A stretch of 37,506 bases of DNA. Source: a virus. The notes beneath the pieces are model-generated. The model did not search any database, was not told the origin of the DNA, and saw nothing but the letters and a program-made list of their open reading frames with translations. Shown piece after piece: positions 6,208 to 14,812 of the stretch. The DNA lies in IMG/VR virus record IMGVR_UViG_3300048833_000075, positions 1 through 37,506 of that record. One strand, given 5' to 3'. A program made the position numbers and the translations under genes. How positions within the stretch are numbered: the first letter of the stretch is position 1; every line of letters begins with the position of its first letter.

Positions 6208-7083
6208 TCAGTCCTGATACGCGAAGATGCGGCGGGTGGACGGCGCGGAGGTCGCAACCACGCCCATGCCGAAGCCGAGGTCGCCACGCATGTCGTTCAG
6301 CGCCAGAGCCAACGTGGAAATGTTGTTGCGCACAGCGCCAAGGGCCGCGTCAACGGTCGCGTCGGTGAGCGTCTGCTGCCCGCTGGTCGCGGCGGTGCCC
6401 GTCGAAGACCCGTTCAGGTCGTCCACATCCCATCCAAGACGTTCTTCGTCCGATGCAACGAATCCACCAACGCCGTCCTGCAACGGCTCAAGGCCGATGG
6501 CAACACGAAGGAAGTTGATCGCGGCAACGAGGGTGGACTGGTAGTTCCGCATCTTGTTGATTTCACGGATGCCGCCAGCCGCCTCGACGCAGCCGGAAGT
6601 AGCAGCGGTCAGCGCGGACGTGATCGCACCGATGGTGCCGTCAGGCGACGTACCCGACATGCCCGTGATGTAGACCGGACCATCGTTGTCGAAGCCAAGA
6701 ATGGCGTGCAACATTTCGTTCACACGGTCAGCCAGTTCGAAGTGCGCGTTGTTGATCGCGGACACCGCAGTGTCAAACCCGGCCTTGGGCGAGAACGCGG
6801 TGACGCCATCCACGATACCGATGGTCGGGGTCACAACGGCGGCAAGATCGTAATCAGTGTCGGCGGTGCCGCCCGTCGAATCGGTCAGCGCGCCGATGGC
6901 GGCGGCAACAGGCTCAACGGGGTCGGCGGAAGTGTCGATACCGATGGAGGTCGCGGCCTTGAGACGCTGACGCGCAAGCTCCTGCGCAAGAGCGGTGATC
7001 GCGTCCTGCGTCATGACGTGATCCCACTGGACACGCTGGACGCCAAGCTGGGTGATGAACGGAAGTTTCGTGCGTTGCGACAT
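6208..7083 (-). CDS. Probable structural or adhesin-linked protein (291 aa)
   Basis: The ATG at 7083 (MSQRTKLPFITQLGVQRVQW) has GGAG seven bases upstream. Composition is rich in Ala, Gly and Thr. It contains a helix (ITALAQELARQRLKAATSIG), then residues 90-130 with a helix (AINNAHFELADRVNEMLHAI), the helix EINKMRNYQSTLVAAINFLR near residue 190, and a helix near the end. I do not recognise a family. Its place after the LamG adhesin and before a terminator suggests a late virion or tail-fibre accessory role. Confidence 0.55.
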   Translation of the reverse strand: MSQRTKLPFITQLGVQRVQWDHVMTQDAITALAQELARQRLKAATSIGIDTSADPVEPVAAAIGALTDSTGGTADTDYDLAAVVTPTIGIVDGVTAFSPKAGFDTAVSAINNAHFELADRVNEMLHAILGFDNDGPVYITGMSGTSPDGTIGAITSALTAATSGCVEAAGGIREINKMRNYQSTLVAAINFLRVAIGLEPLQDGVGGFVASDEERLGWDVDDLNGSSTGTAATSGQQTLTDATVDAALGAVRNNISTLALALNDMRGDLGFGMGVVATSAPSTRRIFAYQD

Positions 7084-7157
7084 TATCGCGCTCCATAGCA
7101 AGAGGTTCAGCTTCGGGGCTTCGGCTCATCCTTATCCCGTCCACGTTCGCAACTTAC

Positions 7158-7171
7158 TACAATCGATTGCA
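7158..7171. repeat. 14-bp palindrome copy 6, intergenic
   Basis: TACAATCGATTGCA on the plus strand (less common orientation), nine bases after the stop of the LamG gene and about 75 bases before the next start. Confidence 0.85.
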
Positions 7172-7179
7172 GCGGTCAA

Positions 7180-8721
7180 TCAAGTAGATTTGGGCAGAGG
7201 TAGAGTCGGCGGCGTATAGTTGCCACCGCCGTAGCGCGCAACACCCTTGGTAATACGTACCGCCTTGATTTGCCCGTTAGCTGCGCCGGAAGAGCCAGTG
7301 CCGCTTACGGAACGACCAATACCCAAAAATATATTGTTCACGCCCGGATCAAAAATAGCGCCGCTGATACTGGCTGTACGAACAAGTACTCCATCCACAT
7401 AAAAATACAGGTTGGACCCCTGACGTTCAATACATAGATCGTATTCTGTGGCAGAGTCTAGGGTGCTACTACCTATAAAAGCAGTAAGATTACCACAGGA
7501 CTCAGTTACAACAGAAGCATCAAGACCGTCAGTGGACCACTGCAAACCAAAGGAGTTGGAGTTACCTAGCGTTACAAAACGCCAACCTCTTTCTCCGTCT
7601 GTTGTTTGATAGTTGGCTACCATTGTGCGGGTAGCGGCTATAGATCCTCTCCATTTGAATACTTCGATTGTGAAATCCCCTGAGTCAAAATTCCATACGT
7701 TAGAAGCAGCATTTCTTGCCACGTAACCTAGCGTATTGGGGTCAGACTGAAACCTATCATTAATCCATTGATCCTGTGTGAGATTGTACGGGCGGAACGC
7801 ATCCTCTACGCCTGATTGATTGCCGTAATACTTGCAACCCCATTCTCCCTCGAAATCTAATAGAAGCGCGACGTTTGCAAAGTCTGGATCGTCAGTCACA
7901 TTGCGCCCAAAGATAGTAGTGGGCGGCGTAAAAGATGCACCCGTGTAGCGGGGTACGCCTATTGTCAGGCGAAACTCATCCATCCAGCACTCTAGGCCGT
8001 TATCTGGATCATTATCAACGTTGGAGTTACAGCTTGCGCCAATAAGGATGTTGTAGTCGTTTGCGTTGGTATTTACCCATACCGGGTTGGTACTGATGTT
8101 TCCGGTGACAGACCCACGCAAACCGTCAACGTACACGTCGATGTTGGCACCGTGACGCCGAACTGCGATATGATGAAAATTTCCATCCCACATGGTAGCA
8201 GGGCTAACGCCATCGGTATCAAGATCGAAGCTGGCTGTGACTACGCCTGTGCCTGTTCCGTTAATTGAAATTTCAACGAATACAACGTTAGTGGTCGGGT
8301 TATACCCGATGCGCATGTGTCTCTTGTTCGAAAGCGTTTGCCATGCCCCGTACCAGTACCCGGTGGGTGAAGGTTCCGAATTTGCTGCGGTCCAGAACTC
8401 AATGCACCAATCGCTTGTTCCAAAATCTATAGTATTGCCGCGCGGACCTGCGATGTACCCTTCGCCGCCTTCGTGGCAACGCATGGACCGTGTTCCAAAC
8501 TTGAACTTGCTGGTATCCCAGCGAACTTGCTCGTTGTATATAGGTGCAGCGTCTCTGCCACGAATCTCAAGTGTCTTTGGCGTGCCGCTCAAATCCTTTG
8601 GCGACCAGAATTCCTGAATCAGAAGAACATTAGCGTAAAGTGCATCCCCGGTCGGCGGCGGTGGTCCCCCGCCAGCGGCCATAGCAGAGGCCAGAATACC
8701 GATCAGAGGGGTGATACTCAT
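7180..8721 (-). CDS. Adhesin with two LamG-like domains (513 aa)
   Basis: Starts in ATGA overlap with the previous gene. A short hydrophobic opening (LIGILASAMAAGGGPPPPTG) is followed by two tandem concanavalin/LamG-like domains. The first (about residues 30-275) has RSMRCHEGGEGYIAGPRG, DWCIEFWTA, NFHHIAVRRHGANIDVYVDG and WMDEFRLTIGVPRYTG. The second (285-510) has FTIEVFKWRG, YDLCIERQGSNLYFYVDG and IKAVRITKGVARYGG. Both end with the same R-Y-x-G and P-P-T strand. Such domains bind host glycans or proteins and are common in phage tail fibres. The gene is visibly richer in A and T than its neighbours, suggesting separate acquisition. Confidence 0.75.
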   Translation of the reverse strand: MSITPLIGILASAMAAGGGPPPPTGDALYANVLLIQEFWSPKDLSGTPKTLEIRGRDAAPIYNEQVRWDTSKFKFGTRSMRCHEGGEGYIAGPRGNTIDFGTSDWCIEFWTAANSEPSPTGYWYGAWQTLSNKRHMRIGYNPTTNVVFVEISINGTGTGVVTASFDLDTDGVSPATMWDGNFHHIAVRRHGANIDVYVDGLRGSVTGNISTNPVWVNTNANDYNILIGASCNSNVDNDPDNGLECWMDEFRLTIGVPRYTGASFTPPTTIFGRNVTDDPDFANVALLLDFEGEWGCKYYGNQSGVEDAFRPYNLTQDQWINDRFQSDPNTLGYVARNAASNVWNFDSGDFTIEVFKWRGSIAATRTMVANYQTTDGERGWRFVTLGNSNSFGLQWSTDGLDASVVTESCGNLTAFIGSSTLDSATEYDLCIERQGSNLYFYVDGVLVRTASISGAIFDPGVNNIFLGIGRSVSGTGSSGAANGQIKAVRITKGVARYGGGNYTPPTLPLPKST

Positions 8722-9167
8722 GTGTCAAGGTCTCCGACGAGAAGATAATCGTCCGCTGCAATAGGTATGAGGGTGGCGGCGCTGTACTGCGTGCGCAAGG
8801 AAAGATTGCCGTCTGCGCTACGGATAGTGACACCCGATCCAGCCACAAACGATACTGCGCCAGCGCCGTATGCCGCAACAATAAGAGGTTCCGTTCCGGT
8901 AAGTGACGGCGGCACTGTGATGTCAGCGGCAGAGCCAAAATTCGCCAAAACGATCTGATTGCCGCCAAGATGCGTGTCGGTAACGCTGAACGCAGAAGCT
9001 TCGGTGCTGACGGTCACAGATGGCGGGCTGACAAGGCTGTTCGGATCATCAAGCTCGTAACCGTCTTCGGTGGCATTGACCTTTGCGACGAATCCTGCAT
9101 CGCCACCGCCCGGTACGGGAAGTCCGAGCAATACGCGACCCGGAAAGCCTGTCTGTGATCCCGGCAT
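8718..9167 (-). CDS. Phage fibre-type beta domain protein (149 aa)
   Basis: Coupled to its neighbour by TAATG. Residues 25-45 (FVAKVNATEDGYELDDPN) and the rest (GNQIVLANFGSAADITVPPS, VSFVAGSGVTIRSADGNLSL, RTQYSAATLIPIAADDYLLV) form the repetitive beta pattern found in tail fibre or minor structural proteins, with the typical end of a Q-Y-S-A-A-T strand before W/Y-L-L-V-G-D-L. It probably trimerises as part of an adhesin. The ATGA overlap with the LamG gene downstream suggests one attachment unit. Confidence 0.7.
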   Translation of the reverse strand: MPGSQTGFPGRVLLGLPVPGGGDAGFVAKVNATEDGYELDDPNSLVSPPSVTVSTEASAFSVTDTHLGGNQIVLANFGSAADITVPPSLTGTEPLIVAAYGAGAVSFVAGSGVTIRSADGNLSLRTQYSAATLIPIAADDYLLVGDLDT

Positions 9168-9445
9168 TATTGACCCTCCATGAGTCGTAGGTCGATTAGC
9201 GTATGCTCATCCGGCACCGCACACCGAATATACAACTGTATCCCCTGCTTTTTCAAGTCTCGAATGACGAAGGGGTCGGATTCCTCTGTCGCGAGATACA
9301 CGTCCTCGGGATTCGTAGGCAGATTTGCCGCCCTGCTCGGTTTTGCGAAGGTGTAGTGAAGGTCATGCGGACCCATTACGCGGAGCCGCACATAGCTGGG
9401 GATTGACTCATCCACCGGAGTCCAGTTGTGATCGACGCTTCTCAT
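9167..9445 (-). CDS. Hypothetical protein (92 aa)
   Basis: The ATG at 9445 follows a GGGAAG site and a composite hairpin/palindrome element. The protein looks like a compact beta domain (SYVRLRVMGPHDLHYTF, DVYLATEESDPFVI, IQLYIRCAVPDEHTLIDLRL). The pattern of a small fibre-associated or chaperone protein is possible given the next genes, which encode a fibre-like and a LamG protein, but I do not recognise a family. Stop overlaps the next ATG (TAATG). Confidence 0.6.
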   Translation of the reverse strand: MRSVDHNWTPVDESIPSYVRLRVMGPHDLHYTFAKPSRAANLPTNPEDVYLATEESDPFVIRDLKKQGIQLYIRCAVPDEHTLIDLRLMEGQ

Positions 9446-9456
9446 TTTCTTCCCGC

Positions 9457-9470
9457 TACAATCGATTGTA
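9457..9470. repeat. 14-bp palindrome copy 7, intergenic
   Basis: TACAATCGATTGTA, a perfect 14-bp palindrome, 11 bases before the ATG at 9445 and next to the GGGAAG site. Confidence 0.9.
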
Positions 9471-9493
9471 GCGCGGAGTCTCCCCCGCGCTAC
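9468..9493 (-). terminator. 9-bp GC hairpin overlapping a palindrome copy
   Basis: GTAGCGCGG (9468-9476) pairs perfectly with CCGCGCTAC (9485-9493) around an eight-base loop. Its left arm shares GTA with the palindrome at 9457-9470, so hairpin and palindrome are one composite element. Confidence 0.6.
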
Positions 9494-9511
9494 GCCTGCC
9501 TCATTGCTCTG

Positions 9512-9754
9512 TTATTCTGATTTCTGCCACGGCAGAAGCCGCAGCGGTGTACTGGCGCGAATACGGCCCACGACGACCAAGAGACCGCCGATGGCGGTAA
9601 AGATGGCATCGATCTGCTGGTTGACGAAGATCGCATCTTCGTTCGAGAAGTTGATCCCGAACAGAGCGGCCAGCGGCGGCAACGTCAGGATGAACGCGCC
9701 GATCATCGTGAGAGAGATTCCGAAGAACTTGGTATCGGTATTCTGTTCGTTCAT
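9512..9754 (-). CDS. Holin-like protein (80 aa)
   Basis: Start at 9754 (MNEQNTDTKFFG), with AAGG about ten bases upstream. Two membrane helices are predicted: FFGISLTMIGAFILTLPPLA and IFTAIGGLLVVVGRI, joined by a polar loop with Asn, Asp and Glu, and a basic end (RASTPLRLLPW). The second helix followed by GR.RA..PL is common in small holin-type proteins from alphaproteobacterial phages. A TATACT box lies about 36 bases before the start but without a clear -35. Holins time lysis by forming pores; this role is inferred from size and topology. Confidence 0.6.
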   Translation of the reverse strand: MNEQNTDTKFFGISLTMIGAFILTLPPLAALFGINFSNEDAIFVNQQIDAIFTAIGGLLVVVGRIRASTPLRLLPWQKSE

Positions 9755-9823
9755 GGTGTGCATCCTTGGGTTGTGGTCAGTGGGTGCAGTATACCCCAAG
9801 ACGGCGATTGATTCATCACAATC

Positions 9824-10321
9824 TTAGGATGGCGGCGCGTAGTCCATCTGGACGTTGAACGGACCCCACGTCATGAGCAGTTCGTTGTCCGTCAAAGGAC
9901 TGCGGTGTACCGTCTGTACCATGAACTCCGTATCGCATCCGTGTTCGATCAGGATTTCCATGTTGTTGTCCGTCGAAGGCGTTGACGGCGCGATAGGATC
10001 GTCAGGCGTAGGTCTGCGCCATTCGAGTTGTCGCGGAATCTGTCGCATGTCGTATAGCTCCATCGACAGAAGTTCCGCCTCCATACCCAACGGGTAAGCG
10101 GTTTTCTGGAATACGCCATACGCGAGGTTGTCATCCTCGTTGATGCAGTAGAATTCCGTGAAGGCGAGATTCATCATGGGTTTGATGATACGCAGTTCGA
10201 CCTTGGCACCAGTTTGGCCAAGGACCGCCTGAAACGGAACCCACACAAGCACGGCTACGACGAAGACCATGCTAGCGTAGTAGATGGTGGACCTCACCCA
10301 TTGAAAAACAGAGTATGTCAT
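9824..10321 (-). CDS. Membrane-anchored protein with periplasmic domain (165 aa)
   Basis: Starts in ATGA overlap with the previous gene. One hydrophobic segment (residues about 14-35, YASMVFVVAVLVWVPFQAVL) is followed by a 130-residue polar domain. The arrangement fits a single-pass anchor with a domain outside the cytoplasm. The domain contains two cysteines (YCINEDDN and HGCDTEF). I do not recognise it. In a lysis cluster it could be spanin-like, but it has no lipobox and no long coiled coil. Confidence 0.6.
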   Translation of the reverse strand: MTYSVFQWVRSTIYYASMVFVVAVLVWVPFQAVLGQTGAKVELRIIKPMMNLAFTEFYCINEDDNLAYGVFQKTAYPLGMEAELLSMELYDMRQIPRQLEWRRPTPDDPIAPSTPSTDNNMEILIEHGCDTEFMVQTVHRSPLTDNELLMTWGPFNVQMDYAPPS

Positions 10322-10599
10322 TTCCCTTCCTCGTCATCCTTCCCGTTACGGGGATCATTGTTAAGCCCAGCCTGTGCTCGCAGGAACGCGGCGAACAAAT
10401 CGCGCAGGTAGCTTATGTCGATGCCGAGAGCAATCGCCGCCAATGCCAGATAGACAAGGTTAGGCACAGGTTTAGCCAACACATCGAATCCGTAGTCCGC
10501 AATGAAAAGGACAAGGATAGCAAGGATGGTCAGCAACCTGAGCAAGCTCAGTTCATCGGTTGTTTTCTTCGGTTTCCTTGCCACGATTCCACCTGACAT
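10318..10599 (-). CDS. Small membrane protein with two segments (93 aa)
   Basis: The frame starts at ATG 10599 (MSGGIVARKPKKTT); a GTG at 10584 has a better AGGTGG site and could be the true start. A basic N-terminus is followed by two likely membrane helices, LLRLLTILAILVLFIADYGF and LVYLALAAIALGIDISYL, and an acidic C-terminus (DPRNGKDDEEGK). Positive-inside prediction puts the basic N-terminus in the cytoplasm. It resembles holin-like proteins by size and layout only. The stop overlaps the next ATG (ATGA). Confidence 0.6.
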   Translation of the reverse strand: MSGGIVARKPKKTTDELSLLRLLTILAILVLFIADYGFDVLAKPVPNLVYLALAAIALGIDISYLRDLFAAFLRAQAGLNNDPRNGKDDEEGK

Positions 10600-10732
10600 T
10601 ACGTGACGAGTAGTAAACGGTCGCCACGGCAAACGCGAGTAGACCTCCCGGCCCCCCAAGTACAAAGAATGCGGCACCTTCTGCGAGTACAACACTCGCG
10701 ACCATCATGTTTGCGGTCATTTGAACATACAT
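10553..10732 (-). CDS. Small membrane protein (59 aa)
   Basis: A short frame beginning MYVQMTANMM, with a long hydrophobic region (VASVVLAEGAAFFVLGGPGG, then LLAFAVATVYY) and a basic-polar tail (SSRNVRWNRGKETEENNR). This would give one or two membrane segments with the tail in the cytoplasm. It overlaps the next gene's start by about 45 bases. No ribosome binding site is clear, so the start may be one of the internal ATGs. Gene order suggests a holin or antiholin-like component of a lysis cluster, but that is inference. Confidence 0.5.
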   Translation of the reverse strand: MYVQMTANMMVASVVLAEGAAFFVLGGPGGLLAFAVATVYYSSRNVRWNRGKETEENNR

Positions 10733-10840
10733 CGCATTAGGTGTGCTGGGGGTTGAACATGGGCCGAGACATGTTTGTCTTTCGGCGTTTATGGGAATGG
10801 GAGGATCGCTAGGTATGGAATGTGCGTGGTAGTGCCATGA

Positions 10841-10869
10841 AACATACGCTTTATTAACTGGTTAGTCAA
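10841..10869 (-). promoter_or_regulatory. sigma70-type promoter of the membrane protein cluster
   Basis: On the minus strand TTGACT (10864-10869), 17 bases, then TATGTT (10841-10846). It follows a palindrome copy. The transcript would have a leader of about 100 bases before the first membrane gene. Confidence 0.55.
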
Positions 10870-10897
10870 TATAGCGCAGGTTTCATATATAAGCCGC

Positions 10898-10911
10898 TAT
10901 AATCGATTGCA
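10898..10911. repeat. 14-bp palindrome copy 8 (variant) in a hairpin loop
   Basis: TATAATCGATTGCA on the plus strand. It lies in the loop of a 7-bp stem, ATAAGCC (10889-10895) with GGCTTAT (10914-10920), which overlaps the stop codon of the upstream gene. A promoter follows about 30 bases later. Confidence 0.7.
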
Positions 10912-10916
10912 AGGGC

Positions 10917-11696
10917 TTATTGGGATTGAATTACAGTACCCACAAGGGTGAAGTTGATGTCCTCGATTCCAAAGGGGTCCGCTGGTCCTGTTACCGTAAG
11001 TACATCCCCCGCCGCATACACAAGATCGCCTGATCCTGTGGTGTTGAAAGCGAAGGAACCATCGGTGGCAACAGTCACAGTTCCGACGGACGAACCGTTG
11101 CGACGCACGGTCATAGCGTAACTGGAAGAGGGATCAGTGATGCAGGCCCCACGGGAACCAGCGAAGTTGTCAGGGAACGTTGTTTCTCGGGCAAAAACGA
11201 TGCGCGCCAGCGTCTCGCTTGGATTCGGCGCACCGAATACCGCAACGTCCACGTCATAGGGCGCTATGACAGTGGAAATAGATAGAGCCTGCGAAACGTC
11301 AACGATGTCCGTGCCATCACAGTAAACGAGCTTGACCTGCCCCGGCGCAAGGGGCGACCCTGTGCCTGCGCTGGTTTTGATCGTGGCCGTCTCTGTCGTC
11401 TGGTTGTTGACGATAAACAGGTGGTTGTTGTCGGGGTGGATCACGTTGAAGTTTTCGGTAGCCCCGTCAAGCAAAGTCAAATAGATAAACCGCAAGGCAG
11501 TGCGGCTGCTCAAATCGTTGGCATCATCGAATGGGATATTCAGGTTGTACCCAATCGTGGTGGCCGCAGAGGTATCAAGATCATAGCTTGCCGCGATGAC
11601 CGATTCCATTTGAGTCAACGCAGTGCTGATCGCAGTGGCTTTCTGCGTCTGGCTCTCGCTGATCAAGAGAAGTTCAAGAAGTGACGATACAGCCAT
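10917..11696 (-). CDS. Tail fibre-like or tip-associated protein (259 aa)
   Basis: Starts in TAATG overlap with the tail-tip gene. The first 35 residues are helical (SSLLELLLISESQTQKATAI). Residues 70-140 form strands like NFNVIHPDNNHLFIVNNQTT and VKLVYCDGTDIVDVSQAL, a pattern often seen in small phage fibre or attachment proteins (VvnN with VycDGtdvv). The C-terminal 100 residues form an Ig-like or lipocalin-like beta domain. It probably attaches to the tip or is a receptor-binding subunit. A hairpin containing a palindrome copy follows the stop. Confidence 0.6.
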   Translation of the reverse strand: MAVSSLLELLLISESQTQKATAISTALTQMESVIAASYDLDTSAATTIGYNLNIPFDDANDLSSRTALRFIYLTLLDGATENFNVIHPDNNHLFIVNNQTTETATIKTSAGTGSPLAPGQVKLVYCDGTDIVDVSQALSISTVIAPYDVDVAVFGAPNPSETLARIVFARETTFPDNFAGSRGACITDPSSSYAMTVRRNGSSVGTVTVATDGSFAFNTTGSGDLVYAAGDVLTVTGPADPFGIEDINFTLVGTVIQSQ

Positions 11697-14600
11697 TATA
11701 CTACCGCTGCTCCTGCGTTGCCGCGCCCAACTATGGACGAAATCTGATATACATTTACTGTGACGGGTGCGCCGGGTGTCAATCCGTCGCTGGTCTGCTG
11801 TGCCGCAGTATACGACGCCTGCGTTGCGTTTTCCACCGTGATTGTTCTCACGACATCAGGCCCGTCCATTATGTCGAGTTCAAACCGCAAAATGGTCTCT
11901 GCGTTCGGTAGATCAGAACCATCCAGCAAAGCAGTGTAACGTCGATCACGACGCGCCCACGAAATCGTGAGGTTATCGCTCATGTCCCGTGTACCTGTGA
12001 TCATGACAGGAGAGAAGGGGCGAACGCGCGCACCAGTATTGGTAAACTGCTGCGGTGTCGCAGCAGATGGCAACTGCGTATAAGTCACGCCTCTATACTC
12101 AAGGGGGACGCCACGGTAGGAAAGCGTGTCGCTCACGTTTACAAGGGACGGGCTTTCAAGAAGCACGAACCTTTCGCCAAGAGTGTGCCCGGCCAAGATA
12201 GATGGCAAATCGGTGCCCCTACGGCCACGAAGGAAATTTGACAGCATGTATTCGTTGGCGCTAAGACGCGCGGCGGTCATGAATTGCACAACCTCATTCC
12301 CGATGATCGCCATGTTACGACCAGCCAAAAGCTGATCAGGCGTGACACTGGAAAGTTCATCGAAGTCGTTCACAATGATGTACACGCGGCTGGCTGTATC
12401 GACCACTTCGGCAAGGCCGTTCACAAGCGTGGCCCGATGCACAACGCCTGCGATTGCGCGCTGATTGCGCGAGAACAACGGTTGCGAAGCAGCGCCGCCG
12501 TCCAGCGACCTGTACGCTTCCGCTCCGCGCCAGTTGGGCTGCGGGGAACCAAATGCAGCGTAGAAACCGAAGTTGCCGTGTTGCTCCACAAGAGGCGGCA
12601 CATCCATTAGATATAGGTCGGTGCGTGGCAGGAAGCCGGGCACAGGCGGCGTACCGCGCCATCCTGTGTTATCCATGAGTGTACGGTCATCCTCCCCTTC
12701 GGCTGGCACGTATAGCGTGATGTCGTGCAGCGTACCTTCGATTTCGATGAGACCGTTTGCGCCGCGATTACGTCTGGTCACCCGAACAGTGAGATTGTCC
12801 TTGCCAAGTTCTGTTCCGTCGATGAACAGAATATCGGTGGGTGCGACGTTGATGTACTTGGGCGGCAATTCGAACGATACGACGAACCGCTCCATCCAAA
12901 TGTCGCGCATCTTGTCGCGCACAAGGGTTTTGGCGTTCTCTGCTGGAATAACCGCTGCGTACTCCACAAGAGCGTCCCCAACCGCGTCGGACATTTGCCT
13001 CATGTAGATTGCAGTATTGCCTTGATAGTTTCGTTCAACGTCCTTGAAACGCAAGGAAAGGTTGCGCGGCATTGATACCTCGTCGCGCATAGCGATACGG
13101 ACAAGCGCCTGCTGATCGTCGTCGTATTCAGCTTCCTTACCGCCGAGGTCGCTGTAATCGATTGTAAGGTCAGTACCACGGTCACGTGGACGAAATACGA
13201 GGGAGTTTCCGATTTCCGCAACGTCAACGCGAAAAGTCTCAAGCAGCAATTCCATCGCCGCCCGGTAGTCTGTCTTGTCCCCGACAGTATACCCAAGAAT
13301 ATGACTCGCCTGCCCCATGTCCGGTAGCGCGGAAATATCGAAATACTCATCGTCAACGCCAGCGCGACGCATCATGTCAGACAGAGCATCCGCCACTCTG
13401 GCATCGTCGTATTGCACAACCTCAAACGAAAAGCTTGGAATACGGTTACCATATGGTCCAAGCTCAAGGCGGTCAAAGACAACGTGCGCCCGTCCGATAT
13501 AGGCGGGAACATCCTCGTCCAGCGTGGCTTCCATCGTCGGGTCTGGTATCTGCGTATCGTGCCCCGGATAAACCGTGATGTTGTCGGGGCCAATATAGGT
13601 AAGTACCGCTCTCTCGGAAAAATCATTGATGGCGTCGTACAAATTCCAGTAGTCGGGCCAGTCTCTAACGTCAGGGTCATCCCCTTCCAGATAGCCTTTA
13701 CTGATTTCGAGCGAACCTGTTTCAACAACCATGTCAGCAAAGACAGGGAAGTTGAGAAGATACTGGCAACGAAAACGCACATACCGTGCCTCTGCCGGAA
13801 TAGTTCCTGTGAAGGCCAGCGCCACAACAGGCTCATCGTCTTCCCACCGAAAATCGGGAGAATCTGTCTGTAAGCTGACGCCGACAGTATTGTCGTCAAG
13901 AAGGATGTTGTCTCCCTCGGAGTAGAATTCAACCTGAAAGAACGCCCTGCCGTTGGTCAAACCAAATGACGCGGTGATATTGATCAATTGATTAAAAGAG
14001 TAGGTGCCGGGTCCGTCAGAATCCAGATCGACAAATACCTCTATGGTTTCGGTCCAAGAGATAAAACGACCCGGAATCTGGATAAGCCTGCGGTCAAACT
14101 CTCCGAGGGGCGGGCCTTCGACGAGTCGGCCAGTGTAGGCATGGCTTTCATGTAGAGGAATATAGTACCCCGTCGCCGTATCGCGCCAGTACACGACTTG
14201 CTTCGTGTTGGTCAAAAGATCGTTGGCCTCGCCCTCCGTGATACGGATCATGGCACTCATGTTGCCGTTGGCCTTGTAGAAGTTGCCATCGTCCGTATCG
14301 GTGTATTCACGAATGATCGACCACGGGATAAGCGTGGGTTCATACAAGTGATCGCGATAGTACGAAGGGTAGGGGATGCCACCGATGTTCTGAGGATGCT
14401 CCGAAGTCGAGGTTTCCATTTCGTAGCGGGTGCCACGAACAATGTTGCCTTCCGCCCAAATCCGACCAATACCGAGGACCGGACCCTCGGAAAGCATATA
14501 ATCAATATCCACGTGGTACGTGTAGGAGACGACAGGTGCGCCGCCTTTACCGCCGATGCTCTGCTTGTTGGCTGTCTCGATCAGATCAGACGAAGCGATA

Positions 14601-14809
14601 ACGATGCCCGCCACTCTGTCTGCGCCGTAAACAAGTGGGATAGGCACGCCGGGTTCTGCGCGCGTAACCGCCGTGTCTTCGATGCGAGGCGGCTTCGTGG
14701 AAGAACCAAAGATAAGTTTGTCAACGTAGCCGCCAATGGCTGAACCAATGAAACCGCCAAGCGGCCCCAAGAGGCTCGAACCAACGCTCCCAAGTACCAT
14801 TGCGGCCAT
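11696..14809 (-). CDS. Large tail-tip protein, GTA gp15-like (1037 aa)
   Basis: The ATG at 14809 has GAGG about nine bases upstream. The start is a glycine-rich segment (GSSLLGPLGGFIGSAIGGYV) followed by TRAEPGVPIPLVYGADRVAG and DYMLSEGPVLGIGRIWAEGN. This opening is typical of Phage-tail_3-type host specificity proteins. The middle has SFEVVQYDDARVADALSDMM and later RNLSLRFKDVERNYQGNTA. The C-terminal third ends with a fibronectin-like strand series (LRFELDIMDGPDVVRTITVE). It probably forms the tip and positions receptor-binding fibres. It lacks an obvious glycoside hydrolase TIM barrel found in RcGTA gp15. Ends in TAATG. Confidence 0.8.
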   Translation of the reverse strand: MAAMVLGSVGSSLLGPLGGFIGSAIGGYVDKLIFGSSTKPPRIEDTAVTRAEPGVPIPLVYGADRVAGIVIASSDLIETANKQSIGGKGGAPVVSYTYHVDIDYMLSEGPVLGIGRIWAEGNIVRGTRYEMETSTSEHPQNIGGIPYPSYYRDHLYEPTLIPWSIIREYTDTDDGNFYKANGNMSAMIRITEGEANDLLTNTKQVVYWRDTATGYYIPLHESHAYTGRLVEGPPLGEFDRRLIQIPGRFISWTETIEVFVDLDSDGPGTYSFNQLINITASFGLTNGRAFFQVEFYSEGDNILLDDNTVGVSLQTDSPDFRWEDDEPVVALAFTGTIPAEARYVRFRCQYLLNFPVFADMVVETGSLEISKGYLEGDDPDVRDWPDYWNLYDAINDFSERAVLTYIGPDNITVYPGHDTQIPDPTMEATLDEDVPAYIGRAHVVFDRLELGPYGNRIPSFSFEVVQYDDARVADALSDMMRRAGVDDEYFDISALPDMGQASHILGYTVGDKTDYRAAMELLLETFRVDVAEIGNSLVFRPRDRGTDLTIDYSDLGGKEAEYDDDQQALVRIAMRDEVSMPRNLSLRFKDVERNYQGNTAIYMRQMSDAVGDALVEYAAVIPAENAKTLVRDKMRDIWMERFVVSFELPPKYINVAPTDILFIDGTELGKDNLTVRVTRRNRGANGLIEIEGTLHDITLYVPAEGEDDRTLMDNTGWRGTPPVPGFLPRTDLYLMDVPPLVEQHGNFGFYAAFGSPQPNWRGAEAYRSLDGGAASQPLFSRNQRAIAGVVHRATLVNGLAEVVDTASRVYIIVNDFDELSSVTPDQLLAGRNMAIIGNEVVQFMTAARLSANEYMLSNFLRGRRGTDLPSILAGHTLGERFVLLESPSLVNVSDTLSYRGVPLEYRGVTYTQLPSAATPQQFTNTGARVRPFSPVMITGTRDMSDNLTISWARRDRRYTALLDGSDLPNAETILRFELDIMDGPDVVRTITVENATQASYTAAQQTSDGLTPGAPVTVNVYQISSIVGRGNAGAAVV
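13153..13166. repeat. 14-bp palindrome copy 9 (variant), inside tail-tip gene
   Basis: TGTAATCGATTGTA on the plus strand, core TAATCGATTG; encodes T-I-D-Y, the third reading frame. Confidence 0.7.
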
Positions 14810-14812
14810 TTG

